Positions 1 to 12,914 are shown, numbered from the stretch's first letter. The stretch is DNA of 64,000 nt from Tribonema minus (GCA_017506865.1 JAFCMP010000522.1:372001-436000); one strand, 5' to 3'. Notes: generated by a model from the sequence alone, not told the origin. A program made the numbers and translations.

Positions 1-3000
1 TGCTTCACTCACAGCGGTACACAGCAGGTCAACAGCTTCCTCTCGACTTCCTACACTTCACAGACATCCAGAAATTGCTGTGCATGCAGACACAAGCAGT
101 GGCACTTTGGGTGTAGGTACCTGGCTCTTGTCGAGCGTTGCTGCAGCCTCCACCGCGGCAGCATCGAATCGCTCGCCACGGCGCACAATTCTGCTGTGCC
201 CCTTCTTCAATATGTCACGTGGGAGCGTCACTGATTGAGGAAGATAGTTGTCGTTGAGAGGGACAGGCACCTTCATCACTATCTCCTGCTCGAACGGCAC
301 CGATGACATGCTCTGGAGGGCCTTGAGGACGGGCCTGCACGGCCACATTGAGCATTGACAGCGCATGAGTTGTGTATTTATGTGGCTGTGTGCAGGTCAC
401 GCTGTGGGCATTCTGGCTCTCGTGTATGCTCTGAACTGTCTTTCTGAGGGCCGCTAGTCAAGTGCTTGAGTGTGCAGCAGATATCCCATTGGGCGGTCAA
501 AGCATATATTATGTATGCACTTCATGACATGCAAGCAGTGACTGTACAACCAGAAATCTGATTGTGTGCTTTACTCAAGCAGCAGCGCTTATTCTGTCTG
601 CAGCAGGTACTACAAGTAGCAGCACCTGAAATGGTGTTGAAGTTGATCAAAATGCGCCAGCATGGCATAGCATGGTCATGCTTACGGTGATTATGCAATT
701 GAGGTGACCTGAGCTCTGCGCTTGAGTGCTGCAAGTACAAATGCCCCACCCCCCTGCACACCAATGTACTACGGGCATACTATACCCTGGTCAGCATCCC
801 GACATGAATGAATGAATGAATTCGCGACCCCATCAACGTCTGCGAGCACTGCAGACCTGAACACAAAGTAGCTGGCGCAGACCATGGCGAGGCGCAGCGG
901 CACATTCTGCGCCCCAACCAGCCCCAGCGCCGCCTCCGTACTGTCGCCAAAGGAGATGCCCATGGAGCCGGTGCCGCCACTGCGCGGCAGCAGCTTGTGC
1001 TTGTCACGCGATGACACCATGCCAAACAGCGCTGCCTGGTGTGTGCGGCTGGTCGGATTGGGTGATTCAGCGTAGAGGCAGACCATGCTGCCGAATGCAA
1101 AGAACTTTCTGGGAGTGCGCGGCACGTGTGGGGGGTGGCAGGGGGGTCAGCTCATTGTTGTCAAGTACCATTTATCACGTGATGCTTCGAAGTATGCAGC
1201 GCTGGAGGGTAGACAACCAACAGTATGTGCATAGGTACTGTTAATTGGACTGCTGCGGGGCAACTCTGAACACCAGCAAGGCACCGTGAGCGATTGCAGA
1301 TTTAGCCAACACGCATGGCAACCACCACCAGAACACTTTGTCACTCTTGAGTTTGAACGTCAACTCTAGCAGCCTGAACTTCTGCAAATGACTCACCCAT
1401 CATCGTCCTCCAGCGTGCGGCGCGTCACACCTGGCGGGCGCGCAAAAGCAACTTCAATGCACACGACGTCGTACTCCCTGCTGCAATCCAGCCCGACAAC
1501 GCGCACTCCATCAAGCACTGTCTTGGCTGCGCCACCGCCGCCGCCCTTGCCCTGCCGCTGCCCCCCCCGCTGCTGCTGCTGCTCCTGCTGCTAAAACTGC
1601 AGCTGCTGTGCGTGCTCGCGCATCGGCGCAACCATATCCTCGCGCAGCAGCCGGAACTGCGCATCGAGCAGCCGCTGCGTGGCACGGCCGCCGCTCAACT
1701 TCAACTGCTTCTGCTGCGGCGCCTCGCCTACTCCCCTTGTGGATGATGGCCTGCTCAAGTCAGCGCTCGACAGCGATACCGACCCCATGCGGCTGGCCAG
1801 ACAGCTGCTGCCACCGCCCTGCCCGTCAACAACAGTGTCTTTGCTGTCGTCATCATCGTCGCCACTGTCCTGGTCGCTGTCCATGGGCAGGTACGGCGGC
1901 TTATCGCACAAGAGCTCGGCGGCCGTCGGCAGCAGAGCGATGTCTCGGAAGTTCAAGTGATCGTTGTCGTGGCGCCCGCCGGGTGGCTCGCGGACTTGCC
2001 ACGCCGCGCGTACGTCCGTGTGCCGCTGCTGCTGCTGCTGCTGCCGCTGCTGCTGCTGGCGCTGCGGCGTCGTGCCGGTGGCGATGCCGAGCAGTGCCAT
2101 GAGCCGTTCGGAGCCGGGGGTGCTGCGCTTGTGCAGCGTGCGCGCCATCGCATGCACCTGCGCAGCAGTTGGCAGTGCTTAGCAATGCTTGCAATTGGTT
2201 TGCGAGGTTGCCTTAAGCTGATCCGTACATGGTGTGCACGTGTCACGATTCTCGTGATCACTGCCATGGTGCTACTTCATGCCGAGAGCAGATTTTGCAT
2301 GCGCTTCCGTGTTGCAATGTTTAGCTGTGCGTTGTTGCTACAGACTGACACCCACATTGGCTGCGGCGCTGCTGCCCCATGAGACATGCATCGCCATAGC
2401 CAAAATGATGTACTGAGATGTGTGCATACAAAGATCATGATGTACCTGGGGGTTGCGACGAGCCTCGGCAACAGGGATTGCTGCAGCAGACAGGAAGCGG
2501 CAAATGGCGGTGCATATGGGCGCGCCATCCTCCAATCGCTCGTGAAGCTCTGCCAGTAGCCCAGGTGTCTCGTACACCCATCGCAATAGCTCGTGCATCG
2601 TGTGCTCGTGCAGCTTCCTGTTCCAGTCGTCGCACAACATGTGGGACAGCAGAGGTGCTGTGACAGAGGCACAGTGCCCAGCGCCTCTGCCGACTGTGAG
2701 GGCCTCGCGGACACGGGCCAAGCCATTCTCCTGGCTGCTGACCAGCCTGTACAGCAGCGCTGCTTGCGGTGCTCGCGGATGGCATCCACGAAGCGCTGAG
2801 CCAAACCGCCATGGCTGATGAAACCGGGCTTGACAGTCGTGAGAGCGACGTGCAAAAGTTGCCGCTGCTGGGCCTCACGAGACGTACTCGGGCCTCGACC
2901 ACTCCTGGCATTGACACGGCCATCGAAGCGGCCTCGACCTCTTCCGAAAGCTCTGGGTCCAGCGGAGCGCCCCTGGACGCCCCGCTGCTGCCCGCGGGGC

Positions 3001-3038
3001 TGCTGCACTCCCTGCCTCCAAGGTGGATCGTCGTGCAT
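1..3038 (-). CDS. ZNFX1: ZNFX1-like (NFX1-type zinc-finger helicase) gene, 5' part, possibly broken
   Basis: Seen: minus-strand exons at about 3038-2446, 2157-1397, 1108-857 and 334-121, with GT-AG borders; the gene runs off the left edge. Exon 2 carries NFRDIALLPTAAELL and, further on, LLDAQFRLLREDMVAPMRE; exon 3 carries FFAFGSMVCL and MVSSRDKHK; exon 4 carries SVPFEQEIVMKVPVP. In this order these match the region just before the helicase core of ZNFX1-family proteins (family knowledge), which are superfamily 1 RNA helicases linked to small-RNA inheritance and antiviral sensing. The first exon holds an Arg/Gly-rich N-terminus, then an all-helical stretch (LLSHMLCDDWNRKLHEHTMH). Odd: exon 2 has an in-frame TAG at 1591-1593 within a CAG run, and exon 1 needs a one-base frame change near 2760 to join IREHRKQ to LLYRLVSSQENG. 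The gene is therefore either a pseudogene, recoded, or affected by assembly errors. The helicase domain is outside the window. Identification is firm; intactness is not. Confidence 0.8.
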
Positions 3039-4808
3039 GTCTACCGCCACGTCCGACGTGTGTGAGGGGGCAGCGACACTACACTCACTTTGATGTAGAT
3101 TTTGTTCAAAAATACGGTCACGTGAGCGCATGAGTTGAAACTTGAAGTACACGAACCTTGAGCTCAGACAAAAGACGAGGGCCCTAAAACAGTGCGGCTT
3201 ACTGCAGGGTAAACGACAGCGTCACTAGACAAAAGACACGACAAAGCCAAATCCACAAAGCATGTAATTGACCTCTACTGATCAGACGGCTCGCAAGGTC
3301 GAAATATTGATGCAAGAGGTTGAAACATCTCCACTTCAATACATGGCACACTGTCTGACGGGCAACAAAGGCGGAGGACAGCCAAACTACACACACATTG
3401 TATGTACAGCATGCGCGGTGTGTGTATTTGTGCAAGCGCCGCAGTGGCAGGGCCAGCCACAGCGTTTATTTACAAGGCGCAGTGCAGCGTGCTGAGCACT
3501 GACGGCTGGTGTAACTGCCTGAACTGTCATAACCGCCGTGTGTCCTCCCCCAGTTCTCGTCCGTCTTCTTCCGCCTTGCTCTCCTCTGCTGCTAGCGCCG
3601 TGTCGTCTGTGTTTAGCCCAGAGTATGGCGCCACGTCTGCAGCATACATTAAAACGCAACGAGAACACTTGTGAGAGGGGAGATGTTAGACTTCAAGCGT
3701 GGTTCATGAGAAAAGCTGTCCCCTTTCTCTGAGTGGCTGCCATGGCACCAATGCTGTGTGCTGGCGTAGACCACAGAGATGCCAGCACTCGGCGATGATG
3801 CGAAGCAGCATGGGCTATGAGCATAGTAGGCTATCTGTACTGATATGCAGGCTGAACAGCGCAGCGTGCCTTCACAGCGCCAACGGTTTGCGGGGTCAGT
3901 CGAGCAATCTCAGGCTGTGTCAATTTTGTGCTGAATGCCTGCTTCTGCATGGCGTTGGTGTTTTCAGCACCGACACCACTAAGATGGATGATGGCTGCGC
4001 ATTCAGGTGTGTACAAGTGCGACGGAGTTTCCCGCAGTCCAGTAGTTTCAACCGCAAACGCAGACCCGACACCCTAAATTTGCTGATCAACTCGGCACTA
4101 GAAGTTCCCATACAATGACGTTATCACAGGCCTTACTGCACTTGCCGCTGAGGAGCCAAACAGCTGCCACTGACGCCTGCTCACGTACTGCCACTGCGTG
4201 ACGCAAAGTGTGGCTTTGGCGCCATCGCCAACACGACTGCTGCCGCGCTACTCCAACCTGCAACACGCTTCTACACCACGCCATTGGCCCTCAAATGTTT
4301 AAGCGGCTTCACGATTGGACCAACGTTTACTAACGCAAGCGTCCAGCGAGTCCCAGAGGACAAGACGACTTGCTGCGGGTTTTGCATCCGCTGTTGAAAT
4401 GAGCACACGCCCACCTGGATATAGATATCCGTCAGCAGCAACAACACTGCACGGCTGCTCACTTGATGCAGCGGGCGCTCAATTAACTGCCGCCTGCTGG
4501 GGTCACATGTAATTTGCCTGTTTGCCAGACCTTGCTGTTGACTGACCATGCTACGAAAACCTAAACACCTTGCTTCAACTATGCACTTGATTCAGGGTTA
4601 GGGTTGACGTGTGCGACGAAGCCGTTACTTGCCCATTTGCTAAGCGACAGCAGTGCCAGGCTGAATGATCTCACCATGGGGCTCTCAGACAAGTACTTGT
4701 AATCCTGCGCCAGCACACCTCTGCAGCAACTTGCGATCTGAAACCCGCTCGCATGAACCGTGACAATCCAAATATCCGGTCCTAACTTCAAGTCGGGCTA
4801 GACTAGGC
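3039..4808. other. Intergenic stretch, no supported gene
   Basis: Only short ORFs without recognisable motifs or convincing splice structure. One short telomere-like GGGTTAGGGTT stands near 4596-4606. It separates the 5' end of the ZNFX1-like gene from the 3' end of the cytochrome b561-like gene and probably holds the former's promoter. Confidence 0.5.
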
Positions 4809-6025
4809 TTAGCGCGCACCTGGCGGCCGTGGCTCGCTCATCTGGTAGTTGATGTTGACCCAGAGCAGCACCAGCATGAGCATCATCACCAGGCTGCTGA
4901 GCGTCACCACGCCCACCAGCGCCCACAGCCCCGTCAGTATCGTCACCGCCGCCACGTCATACAGCAGCAGCCCCATCTTCCCGTGCCACAGCTGCTTGCG
5001 CTCCTGGCGCCGCGTGAGGCTGTCGTACTTCAACTTCCCGACCGTGACCTGCACGGCCGTGGCCACCAGGACCGCGCTGCCCAGCACGGCGTGTATGCTG
5101 TGCGGCACGACGGTTGAGCCGTGCTTCAGCTTGCTCGCAACTATGAACAGCAGCCCCAGCAGGATGAAACCGCCCGCAAAGGACTGGAAGGTGATGTGCA
5201 TGGTGCGGCTTTTGGTGGTCGGTCCGTGCATCATGATGGGGCTAAGCAGGTCCAGCAGGAACTTGTTGCGGTACGCAATCACACCCAGGGACATGCACAT
5301 CAGGAAGCCCAGCGACATGAACAGCGGGTGGCTGGAGGGAACGCAGGGGACCAGCAGTCAACAGCAGTGCAGGGGGGGGGGGGGGGCGAATCAGCAGTTG
5401 GCGGTGGCAGCAGCAGCAGCAGCAGCAGCAGCCGCGCAGTAAGCAGCTGTGACAGATTCATAACATGTTGGTCTCACTAATGCGCCCGAGCACTCAGCAT
5501 CAGCGTTACTTCAAGATGACAAGTGCAGTAGGAAACATGGCATGGCCAAATATGACACTTCGGTGGACAGCGCACGATGATGGCACTGATGGATGGCGGC
5601 ATCAGCACCACAAAAGCTGTTGCTTATATACCAAGCATGAGCTGATTCCGCTGCCGTTGGAGACTTTCACAAAAAGACAGTTTTTAATAAAGCTGCGTCT
5701 GTCATGCACAAGGGACGCACTGCATGCAGCGCCTGGTGACAAACGGTGGTGTTGTTGTTTACAAATTTAAACGGAGTTGCGATTGCTAAAACAATGGTAT
5801 TCAAGCGCGTAGCTGGGGCAGGCAATGCAACCTGGATGAATACACTGAACACAGCCGACGGCACAGGGGGGTCATGCATATATATTCAAGTCAAAACTTC
5901 GGGTGCACTCACAAGCTGAAGACGCTGAAGGTTCGTTCATGGATTGCCACGATAACCACAATGGTGATCACGTTTGCTGCCGCCAGCACATGTGTCATGT
6001 ACTTCGGCTTCAGCCATTTTGGAGT
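4809..6025 (-). CDS. Cytochrome b561-type transmembrane protein
   Basis: Seen: two minus-strand exons, 6025-5913 and 5331-4809 (stop TAA at 4809-4811), joined in phase 2 across a GTGAGT donor and a CTCCAG acceptor. The joined protein shows a first membrane helix (VLAAANVITIVVIVAI), then FHPLFMSLGFLMCMSLG, later MHGPTTKSRTMHITFQSFAG, then VPHSIHAVLGSAVLVATAVQ, LWHGKMGLLLYDVAAVTILT and a last helix near the C-terminus. The regularly spaced His residues in helices 2 to 5 are the heme-coordinating pattern of the b561 family, which moves electrons across membranes to reduce ascorbate radical or ferric iron (family knowledge). The upstream end is incomplete. An ORF starting at 6486 (MAAAVSENLRAALDETTV...) could supply a soluble first exon, but no clean donor links it. 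Alternative: a DUF-type b561 domain protein with a non-ferric substrate. Confidence 0.75.
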
Positions 6026-7275
6026 CTGCGAGACAGCGAAGCATGTTGCGACAAACAGAGAACCCTCAGCGCGACGCCAACTGCGCCAACACGGGCGTCT
6101 CCGGCGCGGAACGTGATATTGAACGATAAGAGGACAGCAGCATCGTTGCAAGGAGTATGTAACAGCGTTGTTGCGAGGGTGCAGTAGTTGCAAGCAGCAA
6201 ATATAGCGGACGCCGTTCCCAGCGTGCGAGCTCCTGTTGTTGAAGGCAATCGCAATAACAACAGTTACTCAAGGCCTTTCTGTCATGCTAGCCTGATGAA
6301 GTGCATGAGTTGCAAGCACTTGGTCAACACAGTAGAAGCTGAGGGACGAGACTCCTTGCGTCAAAATTTCACTGTGCTTTTCAGTGAATCTTTGCAGGCT
6401 CACCGTGAACGAGGAGAACAGCCTAGTACGTCGAACAGTCGTCTCGTCCAGAGCTGCCCTCAAGTTCTCCGACACTGCCGCAGCCATACCGCTCAGTCCA
6501 TGCGCTCCTCGCCAAGCATCAATCCTCTCATCTCTCACGCCAGGCAGTTGAAGTAGCACCTCGATTTAGGTCGGGTCTCTGTGCACCCGACCTAAGTCGA
6601 GACCGAAAGAGGTTTGACACTTCTGAACACATGCTGATGCATACGCTGAGTGTGTCTGTATTATGGTAGGGCACCAAGCAAATACAACAGACAAGCATGA
6701 GCACCCATACAATACGTGCACAACTGCAACAATGTCACGCATGTCGTCAGAGCATGCCTGGATATCATGAGCATGGTCTAGAAGCACCACTTCACAACAT
6801 GTCATGCAGGTTTGCACCACACAGTTGCGTCAGAACTTCAACAATGAGCGTGCAAAGCACTTCAGTGCAGTATGTTGTACAAGCCAGCCACATGTGCATG
6901 TGCAGGTTTATGTGCATCTATTTGAGTCAGCTCGACCATAGCAAATTGCGCAACCAAGGCGCAAAAGATCATCCATGCCCTTGATCGTGTTGCAGCCAAC
7001 TCAGGTGTCGCTGAAAGTCACATGTTTGGGAACTGATGCGTACAACCTGGCAGCACTGCAGTTGAAGTTGTAAATCTCCACCTGAAGCCCTTCCTCACGG
7101 CACTACAGTATCTAATGTGTGGTAAACCCATATAGGCTCGAAAGCCACACGAGGACTGGCTTGCTGTATCGGCGCGCTGTGTTTGTGTGTGCTGTGATAG
7201 TGTAGCGGTGCTTGCCCCCCTTCCATGCCTGATCCCCATGCTGCGCCATTGCGCCCAGAGGCCGTGCACCACCCC
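6026..7275. other. Intergenic/possible first exon of the b561-like gene
   Basis: The minus strand 6486-6270 is open from an ATG and encodes a short amphipathic segment (LFSSFTVSLQRFTEKHSEIL) that could be a first exon of the cytochrome b561-like gene; this is inference only. The rest, 6602-7275, shows no gene. A hairpin at 6560-6601 is listed separately. Confidence 0.3.
6560..6601. repeat. 17-bp-stem hairpin
   Basis: Near-perfect inverted repeat: left arm 6560-6576, 8-base loop, right arm 6585-6601, with a single mismatch that would be G-U in RNA. The arms contain TTAGGTCGGGT and ACCCGACCTAA. There is no U-run after it, and it lies just upstream of the candidate b561 first exon. Confidence 0.7.
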
Positions 7276-8517
7276 TCAGTCATTGTACTCGTCCACTATG
7301 TCCGCAATGACAGGCGCCTCTTCCTCCTCTGAGATGACAGCCTGCTCTTTGGCACGCACCAGTGCCTCCTGCTGCTCCTTAGCCTTCTCCACATACTCCT
7401 CCTTCTCGTACTTGCTGCGGATGGAGCAAAGCCACAGGGCGCGCACATGTGTGTAAGCAGAAGCGTCGGCCAGTAGTAGTGAATGCGAGTAAACCAACAG
7501 AGCGCTGATCATTATGTCATACTTCTATACAGCCAGGAAAACAGAAGCTTGGATCTGACTTGAATGCACCGCTGCCGTGAACACATGGGAGGCGTGATGT
7601 GCCAAAGACATGTACATGACGCTGCCCAGGGCCTGCAGATGTGTAGAGCCATACGACAAGGAAATGCGATGTGGCACCTGCGCCGTATCACCAATGCGCC
7701 GGAAGCATACCTACGAGATGGTTTGAAATGACACGCTACATTGAGGAGCACGTTGACCGATGCCCTTGTGAAGGTACAGTAGCTGATCAGTTGCGGGCAT
7801 AGCCTTTGCAAAATCAGTCATGTGCATTGATCAGCCGTGCGCGCAGCCCTTGCTAGTCCCACCATTACTGAGCTTTCATCAGCTTCATGACACATGAAGT
7901 GCGCTGCTGTTTGAAATGCTCAGCTCTGAACAGCGATCCGCCTTCACACAATAATCAAGGTGGTTGCTTCGCCACACGTCTGTCTCTGAGATGATACTTG
8001 CTGCAGGTATGCGCATATTGCGAATACTTGCTGCAGCTTATCGTATGTCTAGGCGGACTCCAACATTTGCAGCTAATGCCATGCTCGATTTTGATTGCTT
8101 CACGCCCGGCAGGCTGCTTAGCATTAAAGCCCGTAGCTCCCAGGTCAAACTTCTGAGTCTCAAAGCACTGCAACGCTGCAGGCGCTCTGCATGAAACTAG
8201 CAATGCTGCAGACACGCATGTATAGAAACCCCCAATAAACCACCTGGCAGTGCATCGCGTGCTTACACAGACACATTACAACATGACTGCAAAACTCACC
8301 CGCCGAGCTCCTCTGAAAGCTCCTCATACATGTCCCCTCTGTCCACAATCACGCTGACAATATAGGCCACCACCACTCCGCTCAGCATGATGATGCAACC
8401 CCCCAGAAAGATGGGTTGAAAGAGAGGGCTGTTGGTGCCGATGTTGCCGAATTCGGTAGCTGTGCCCGCGCTCAGTAGGACGGAACTGGCCATACTATCC
8501 AGCGGGCTCATTGACAT
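7276..8517 (-). CDS. Small single-pass membrane protein, function unknown
   Basis: Seen: two exons, 8517-8300 and 7414-7276, joined in phase 2 (GTGAGT donor, CCGCAG acceptor), giving 118 residues. Residues about 1-33 are Ser/Thr-rich (MSMSPLDSMASSVLLSAGTA). One membrane helix follows (FLGGCIIMLSGVVVAYIVSV), then an acidic stretch (DRGDMYEELSEELGG), a charged helix (KYEKEEYVEKAKEQQEALVR) and an acidic tail ending IADIVDEYND. The exons join to an exact multiple of three, which supports the model. I do not recognise the family. Size and the one helix near a charged C-terminus would suit a small organelle-membrane subunit, but that is a guess. The start could be the upstream in-frame ATG near 8649; the later ATG is preferred because the upstream segment has no recognisable character. 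Confidence 0.6.
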
Positions 8518-11086
8518 GGTTGTGGTGGCAGTATGTTGGCCCCGGTGCTTGCTCGTGAGCGCGCTGTGAGATTGTATGCTTCTTGTCGTTGCAGTAGTGG
8601 CCGGTCTGAGTATGCACAGATGCAGCGTTGGCGGCGTTAAACACACCATTCAAAAGATTCAATAGTCGATAGTCAAAACACATCGAACCCAACTCTTGGT
8701 GGATGCAGCGTGTGCTAGCTAGCACGCGCAATTACCTCGCACTTACATGAACGCAGATCCCTGGGTGGCCAAGGCTGCTACACATGCTGTGCATAATGCT
8801 GCCGCTCGCGATGTCTTCATGATGTCGCTTCGTACTCTTTGTCAATTGATTAGCGATCAGCGATCAGCCGGTGCGCCCAACGAGCTGCAAACACGAGCTT
8901 TGCTTCGGCGGACTATCAAAGTTCAAGACTTGGTTGAGGTTTTGGTTGAACGTTGTTCAACGAAATGAAACCGCTCTTTTCCTTATGCCAGGAGATTAGA
9001 GTTGCACCGTCGAGTGGCTCAGCACGCTAGCGCTGGCTTTGAGGGTTGCTCTTCGCCGCAAGCCTGGCCAGCGGCGATGCAGCAGCACAGGGCTATGCTG
9101 CCGATCGAGGACGAGCGCCGTGCACGATACACCGGAGTGAACAGCTTCGCTCGCTGGCCACACGCGGCATACATCTCATCGGCTTGCGAATACACACGCC
9201 ACGGCTAGCAGCAGCGCCGACACGCCATAACAGCAGCAACAGCAACATATATACATATAAGCCATGCGACGTTTCCTACCGATGACGACCGAGCCGGAGG
9301 GAGTGGCGCTCAGGCCACAAGCAGGAGGTGCAGCAGGACATGGCACAAATGGCGGCGGGGCCATGAAGAGGGCACAGTCGCATTTCATCGATTTTTGTGG
9401 CCACCCCTGCACCTGGCTGCTGGTCATCGCCATTTACGAAGTGGATTGCCTCAAGGCAATACTGCTGTCTTACCAGGCAGTCGTACTTTGTGCCATCGCC
9501 TACGAATTGGTGGGCCAGTTAAGGCTGGAGTACAAGTGCTGGCGCAAGGGTTCCTGGGCAACTCAGGCAGGACTGCTGGGAGAATGAACCGCAGCACAGC
9601 ATGTGCATAGGCGTACAGGTTCACTACATGTTGAAAGTTCACGTTAGGATAGGAGGCCCAACAGGTCCAGTGCCGACATCACAAACACATTGCTTGTTAG
9701 TTAGTGCCAGTCGAGCTTCCAACTTGACAGCACCTACAAGCACACAATATATGTTGCTTCATCTTGTTATTGTCACCACTTTCGATCTCATGGTGTTGTC
9801 TTGCTGTGCATGCCTGATGGAGCCCTTTGCCCTGCAGTGCCCTCATACTGTGTGTACCCACGTCTGCCATTCCTGCAGCAGCGGTGGCCTTGCACATGCA
9901 TCTCCTCCATGGAGCCATCGAGAAACCTGCGCATATAGTAGTTTTGCTGTGTGGAGCTGAAGCATGAGCATGCACATGAACTCTCATACCCTTGTTGACG
10001 CCACGCCTGGGGCATGCATGCAGGAGCCATGCGCATGCTCTCGCAGGCACTGACCATTGCCGTTGATGCCGCAGTGGCGGCTGTGAGCACACATGCGCTA
10101 AGTGCAGACACTGCATGTGCACGTGTGTTGATCATTAGATGTGGAAGTACAGCCTTGCAGACTCCTAAAAGCTGAGTCCCCGCAGCAGCCAGCAGTTAGT
10201 TGCTTGCGGTTGCGTGCTTGTGCACAGTGCCAGCGGCGGCGCTGTTGGGTGTCTGTGGTTCAACCTGCGTCCGTGCTTAACGTATCACACACTGCGCTGG
10301 TGCCCATGCCCAGTGAACGCGGCACTGCACTGCTCAAAGTGAGGGACTGCCTCAGCGGAAGGCTCGAACACAGCAGGCGGTTGCGCCAGGCACACCATTG
10401 AACTCTCAAAGTCATCATCTAGCACCAGTGCGGAGCTGCTCAGGCAACGCTCACCCTTGACCTTGCACTACAGGCGTTACTGCATACGGTGGGAGTACAT
10501 ACGCGATTGGCTGTGGTGACCTTTCCCGTCGGGAACATCACAGGTGTCGAGCTGACTGTACGCTCATGTGCCACAAGCAGCGCACCGACTTGCATGTGGT
10601 TTAGCTGTATATAAGTATATTCACATGCTAGAACAATGCATGAGTGCAGCAGAGTGTGCGTATATACATTTGGAGCGACGATAGCAGAATTATCTATTTT
10701 TGGCGCTACTCAGGTTTGGTTTGCTGGCTCAGATCGTCAGACCTGCCACTGATGCCGTCATGCACCCGAGCTCACTCATTGCAGCTATGGGTAAGGTGAC
10801 AAGATTCTATGGATTTGATGAAGAGATTGCGCAACATTGCTTCACCGTAGTTGTCGCTTGCATCATGTCTCCTTACAATTGGCTGCTTGCTACACTTGAA
10901 GAATCAAACTGAAGCTTTTGAAGATCACAGCGCACCGCAAAACAGCACTCCGGGCTAGCACCAGCGAAGCGATGCAATGCAACACACGTCACCTCCTCTG
11001 ACTTCAACTTCATCCTGGAAGCTTGAAGTTGGGAAATCTACTCTCATCCAAAGCCATTCATAGCCAGAAGGCAGCGGCAGGTGACG
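8518..11086. other. Intergenic stretch with weak ORFs only
   Basis: Short plus-strand ORFs at 8747-8968 (73 aa, contains LISDQRSAGAPNELQTRALL), 9264-9587 (107 aa, contains WLLVIAIYEVDCLKAILLSY) and 10700-10912 show no family motif and no clear partner exons. They may be chance. Nothing else is evident between the two flanking membrane-protein genes. Confidence 0.4.
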
Positions 11087-12820
11087 ATGGTAAAATTCGT
11101 AGCGCTAGCAGCCAAACTGGAGGAGAGCGTAGACCTGAATGTCAACAAGGTGCTGCAGTACCATGCAATCATATCCATCGTTGTGGGGGGAATAGCTTTC
11201 TTCCTGCCGCACGGGCTGGCGAACACGCTTTACGGAGGAGAGCTCACGCACCATCTGCACGAGGTGGTCAGGATGTACGGAGCCCTCACGCTTGCTCAGG
11301 TAAAAGGCGTGCTTTCCGTGCTGATCGATCTGTATCTTTACTGTTGCATACAGCCTGACCAAAGCCTCCCTTGAGTTGGCGAATTGGATCGCCCAATTTT
11401 ATATTCTTCGAAAGCAAAGTAGATGCACGTGTGAGGACCACATGCGCACCGATGACAGTTGCTGTCTGCAGTCGCGCAGCTGGCGCGCCTACAAGCTCAC
11501 AGTCATCAAGATTCGAGCGCCTCATGCAGAATGCGCATGGTGCTGACATTGTTGATCTAGAGGTTCGGCTTTGTCATGTGCCCGCCTTCACGTGCATTCA
11601 TCCAAGTGCGCCTGTACTCAGGCCCCACTGGTGTGCATAATTTTCCAAATACAGAAACGCTTAAGGTGCTGCAAACTACATGAAAGCATTGACGCTAGCC
11701 CAAAGATATCCGCTCACTCATTCTGATCACAACAAGACACCCCTAGCAGCTGATGAAGGACATGACATCAGCCGCCCTTGTGCCCTCCACCCTCGCATTT
11801 CTTCTGTCCATCAGTCAGCGCATACGAGTGCACACATTGCAGGGCGTCGATGCCTGTGCTGCTGCACTGCGCTGCATGACACGCAGTGCACTGATGCCGT
11901 TGCCAGTGCGACAGCGGCCTTTGCTGTCGCTGTCTTCCACGGGGCTGGCTGATGCAAACAGGGGGTCTACTAGCCTAAGGCTAAAGTGCACTGACTTAAT
12001 AGGGACGCTGAAGAGTTCATACTGTGCTCTCAAGGGTTTCCTCGTTCGCACCGGCTGTCACCTGCATGCAAGGTGCTGACGCTGTGCACGCTGTTTCAGC
12101 GCATTCCACCTCATGTCGCATGTGATGTGCCAACGATCCTTGCGCGCATGCAGCACGTCGTGGGCGAGACACAGCACTGACATCACCCCTTCCTTTTCGG
12201 CTTGAACTCTCTTGAAAGTGCGCGTCGTCGATCCATACTCATGCCATCACGGCTGCCGGCGTAATGAATTTGGCATGTCAGGCTGACAGTGCATGCATGT
12301 AGCGCAGCACGTCATAAACGACAGTCAAACGTTGAGGAATGATGTCAACATGCTGGTAAACACTCTGATGCAGCAGCAGCAGCAGCTGCGGCACACAAAA
12401 ATACTGGTTGCGATGCGCTCACACGTCATGGCCATACCCCTTTTGCTCCTCACCCCTTTCTCCCCACGCCTCCTCCTTCCCACCTCCCTCTGTCTATGAA
12501 GAGCATCACCTGAACAAATGTACCTGTGCTGGCCCGTGCGCTCTGCCCGCCTCTTGCAGGGCTGGCTGACGCACGCGACGCGCCAGGCGGGCGATGCGCG
12601 CGTGAAGCGCGCCATGAGCGAGGCCTACGCCGTCTCCTACGGGCTGCAGATGCTGGCGCTCGCGCGCGCGCAGTGGACCAGCCCCGACAGCCACACTGCG
12701 CTCAACATTGCGGGCATTGCGCTGTTTGCCAGCCTCAGCGCGTTCTACGCGTACGTGCGCTGGCGCCGCACCATCAAGATCTTTGAGCTGCCCACGGAGC
12801 AGGTCAAGTCCACGTCGTGA
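11087..12820 (+). CDS. Small four-helix membrane protein, TP53I11-like
   Basis: Seen: exon 1 11087-11299 and exon 2 12560-12820, phase 0, donor CAG|GTAAAA and acceptor CTTGCAG|GGC, giving about 157 residues. The start is the ATG of MVKFVALAAKLEE. Hydrophobic segments: AIISIVVGGIAFFLPHGLA; MYGALTLAQGWLTHATRQ (across the splice); AYAVSYGLQMLALARAQW; and ALNIAGIALFASLSAFYAYV, then a basic tail (RWRRTIKIFELP). The sequence HHLHEVVRMYGALTLAQ resembles the 'H.vRlYG..LLAQ' signature of the tumour-protein-p53-inducible-protein-11 type family (family recollection, not tested). Function is unknown, probably in an internal membrane. The 1.26-kb intron shows no genes. A (CAG)17 run lies just 3' of the stop, likely in the 3' UTR. 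Confidence 0.65.
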
Positions 12821-12860
12821 GGGCCGCTGCGGCGGCTACTGCGGCGACACTGCTTGCCAT

Positions 12861-12861
<1 letters not shown>

Positions 12862-12912
<51 letters not shown>
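12862..12912 (+). repeat. (CAG)17 microsatellite
   Basis: Seventeen perfect CAG units, followed by CGG/CAG-interrupted sequence to about 12945. It starts 42 bp after the stop codon of the preceding gene, so it is probably transcribed as 3' UTR. Similar CAG tracts follow the ribonucleotide reductase gene near 28440-28500. Confidence 0.95.

Positions 12913-12914
<2 letters not shown>

Noticed and set aside
8747-8968. 73-codon ORF with a histone-fold-like feel
   Set aside because: No recognisable family signature, too short, and no partner exon.
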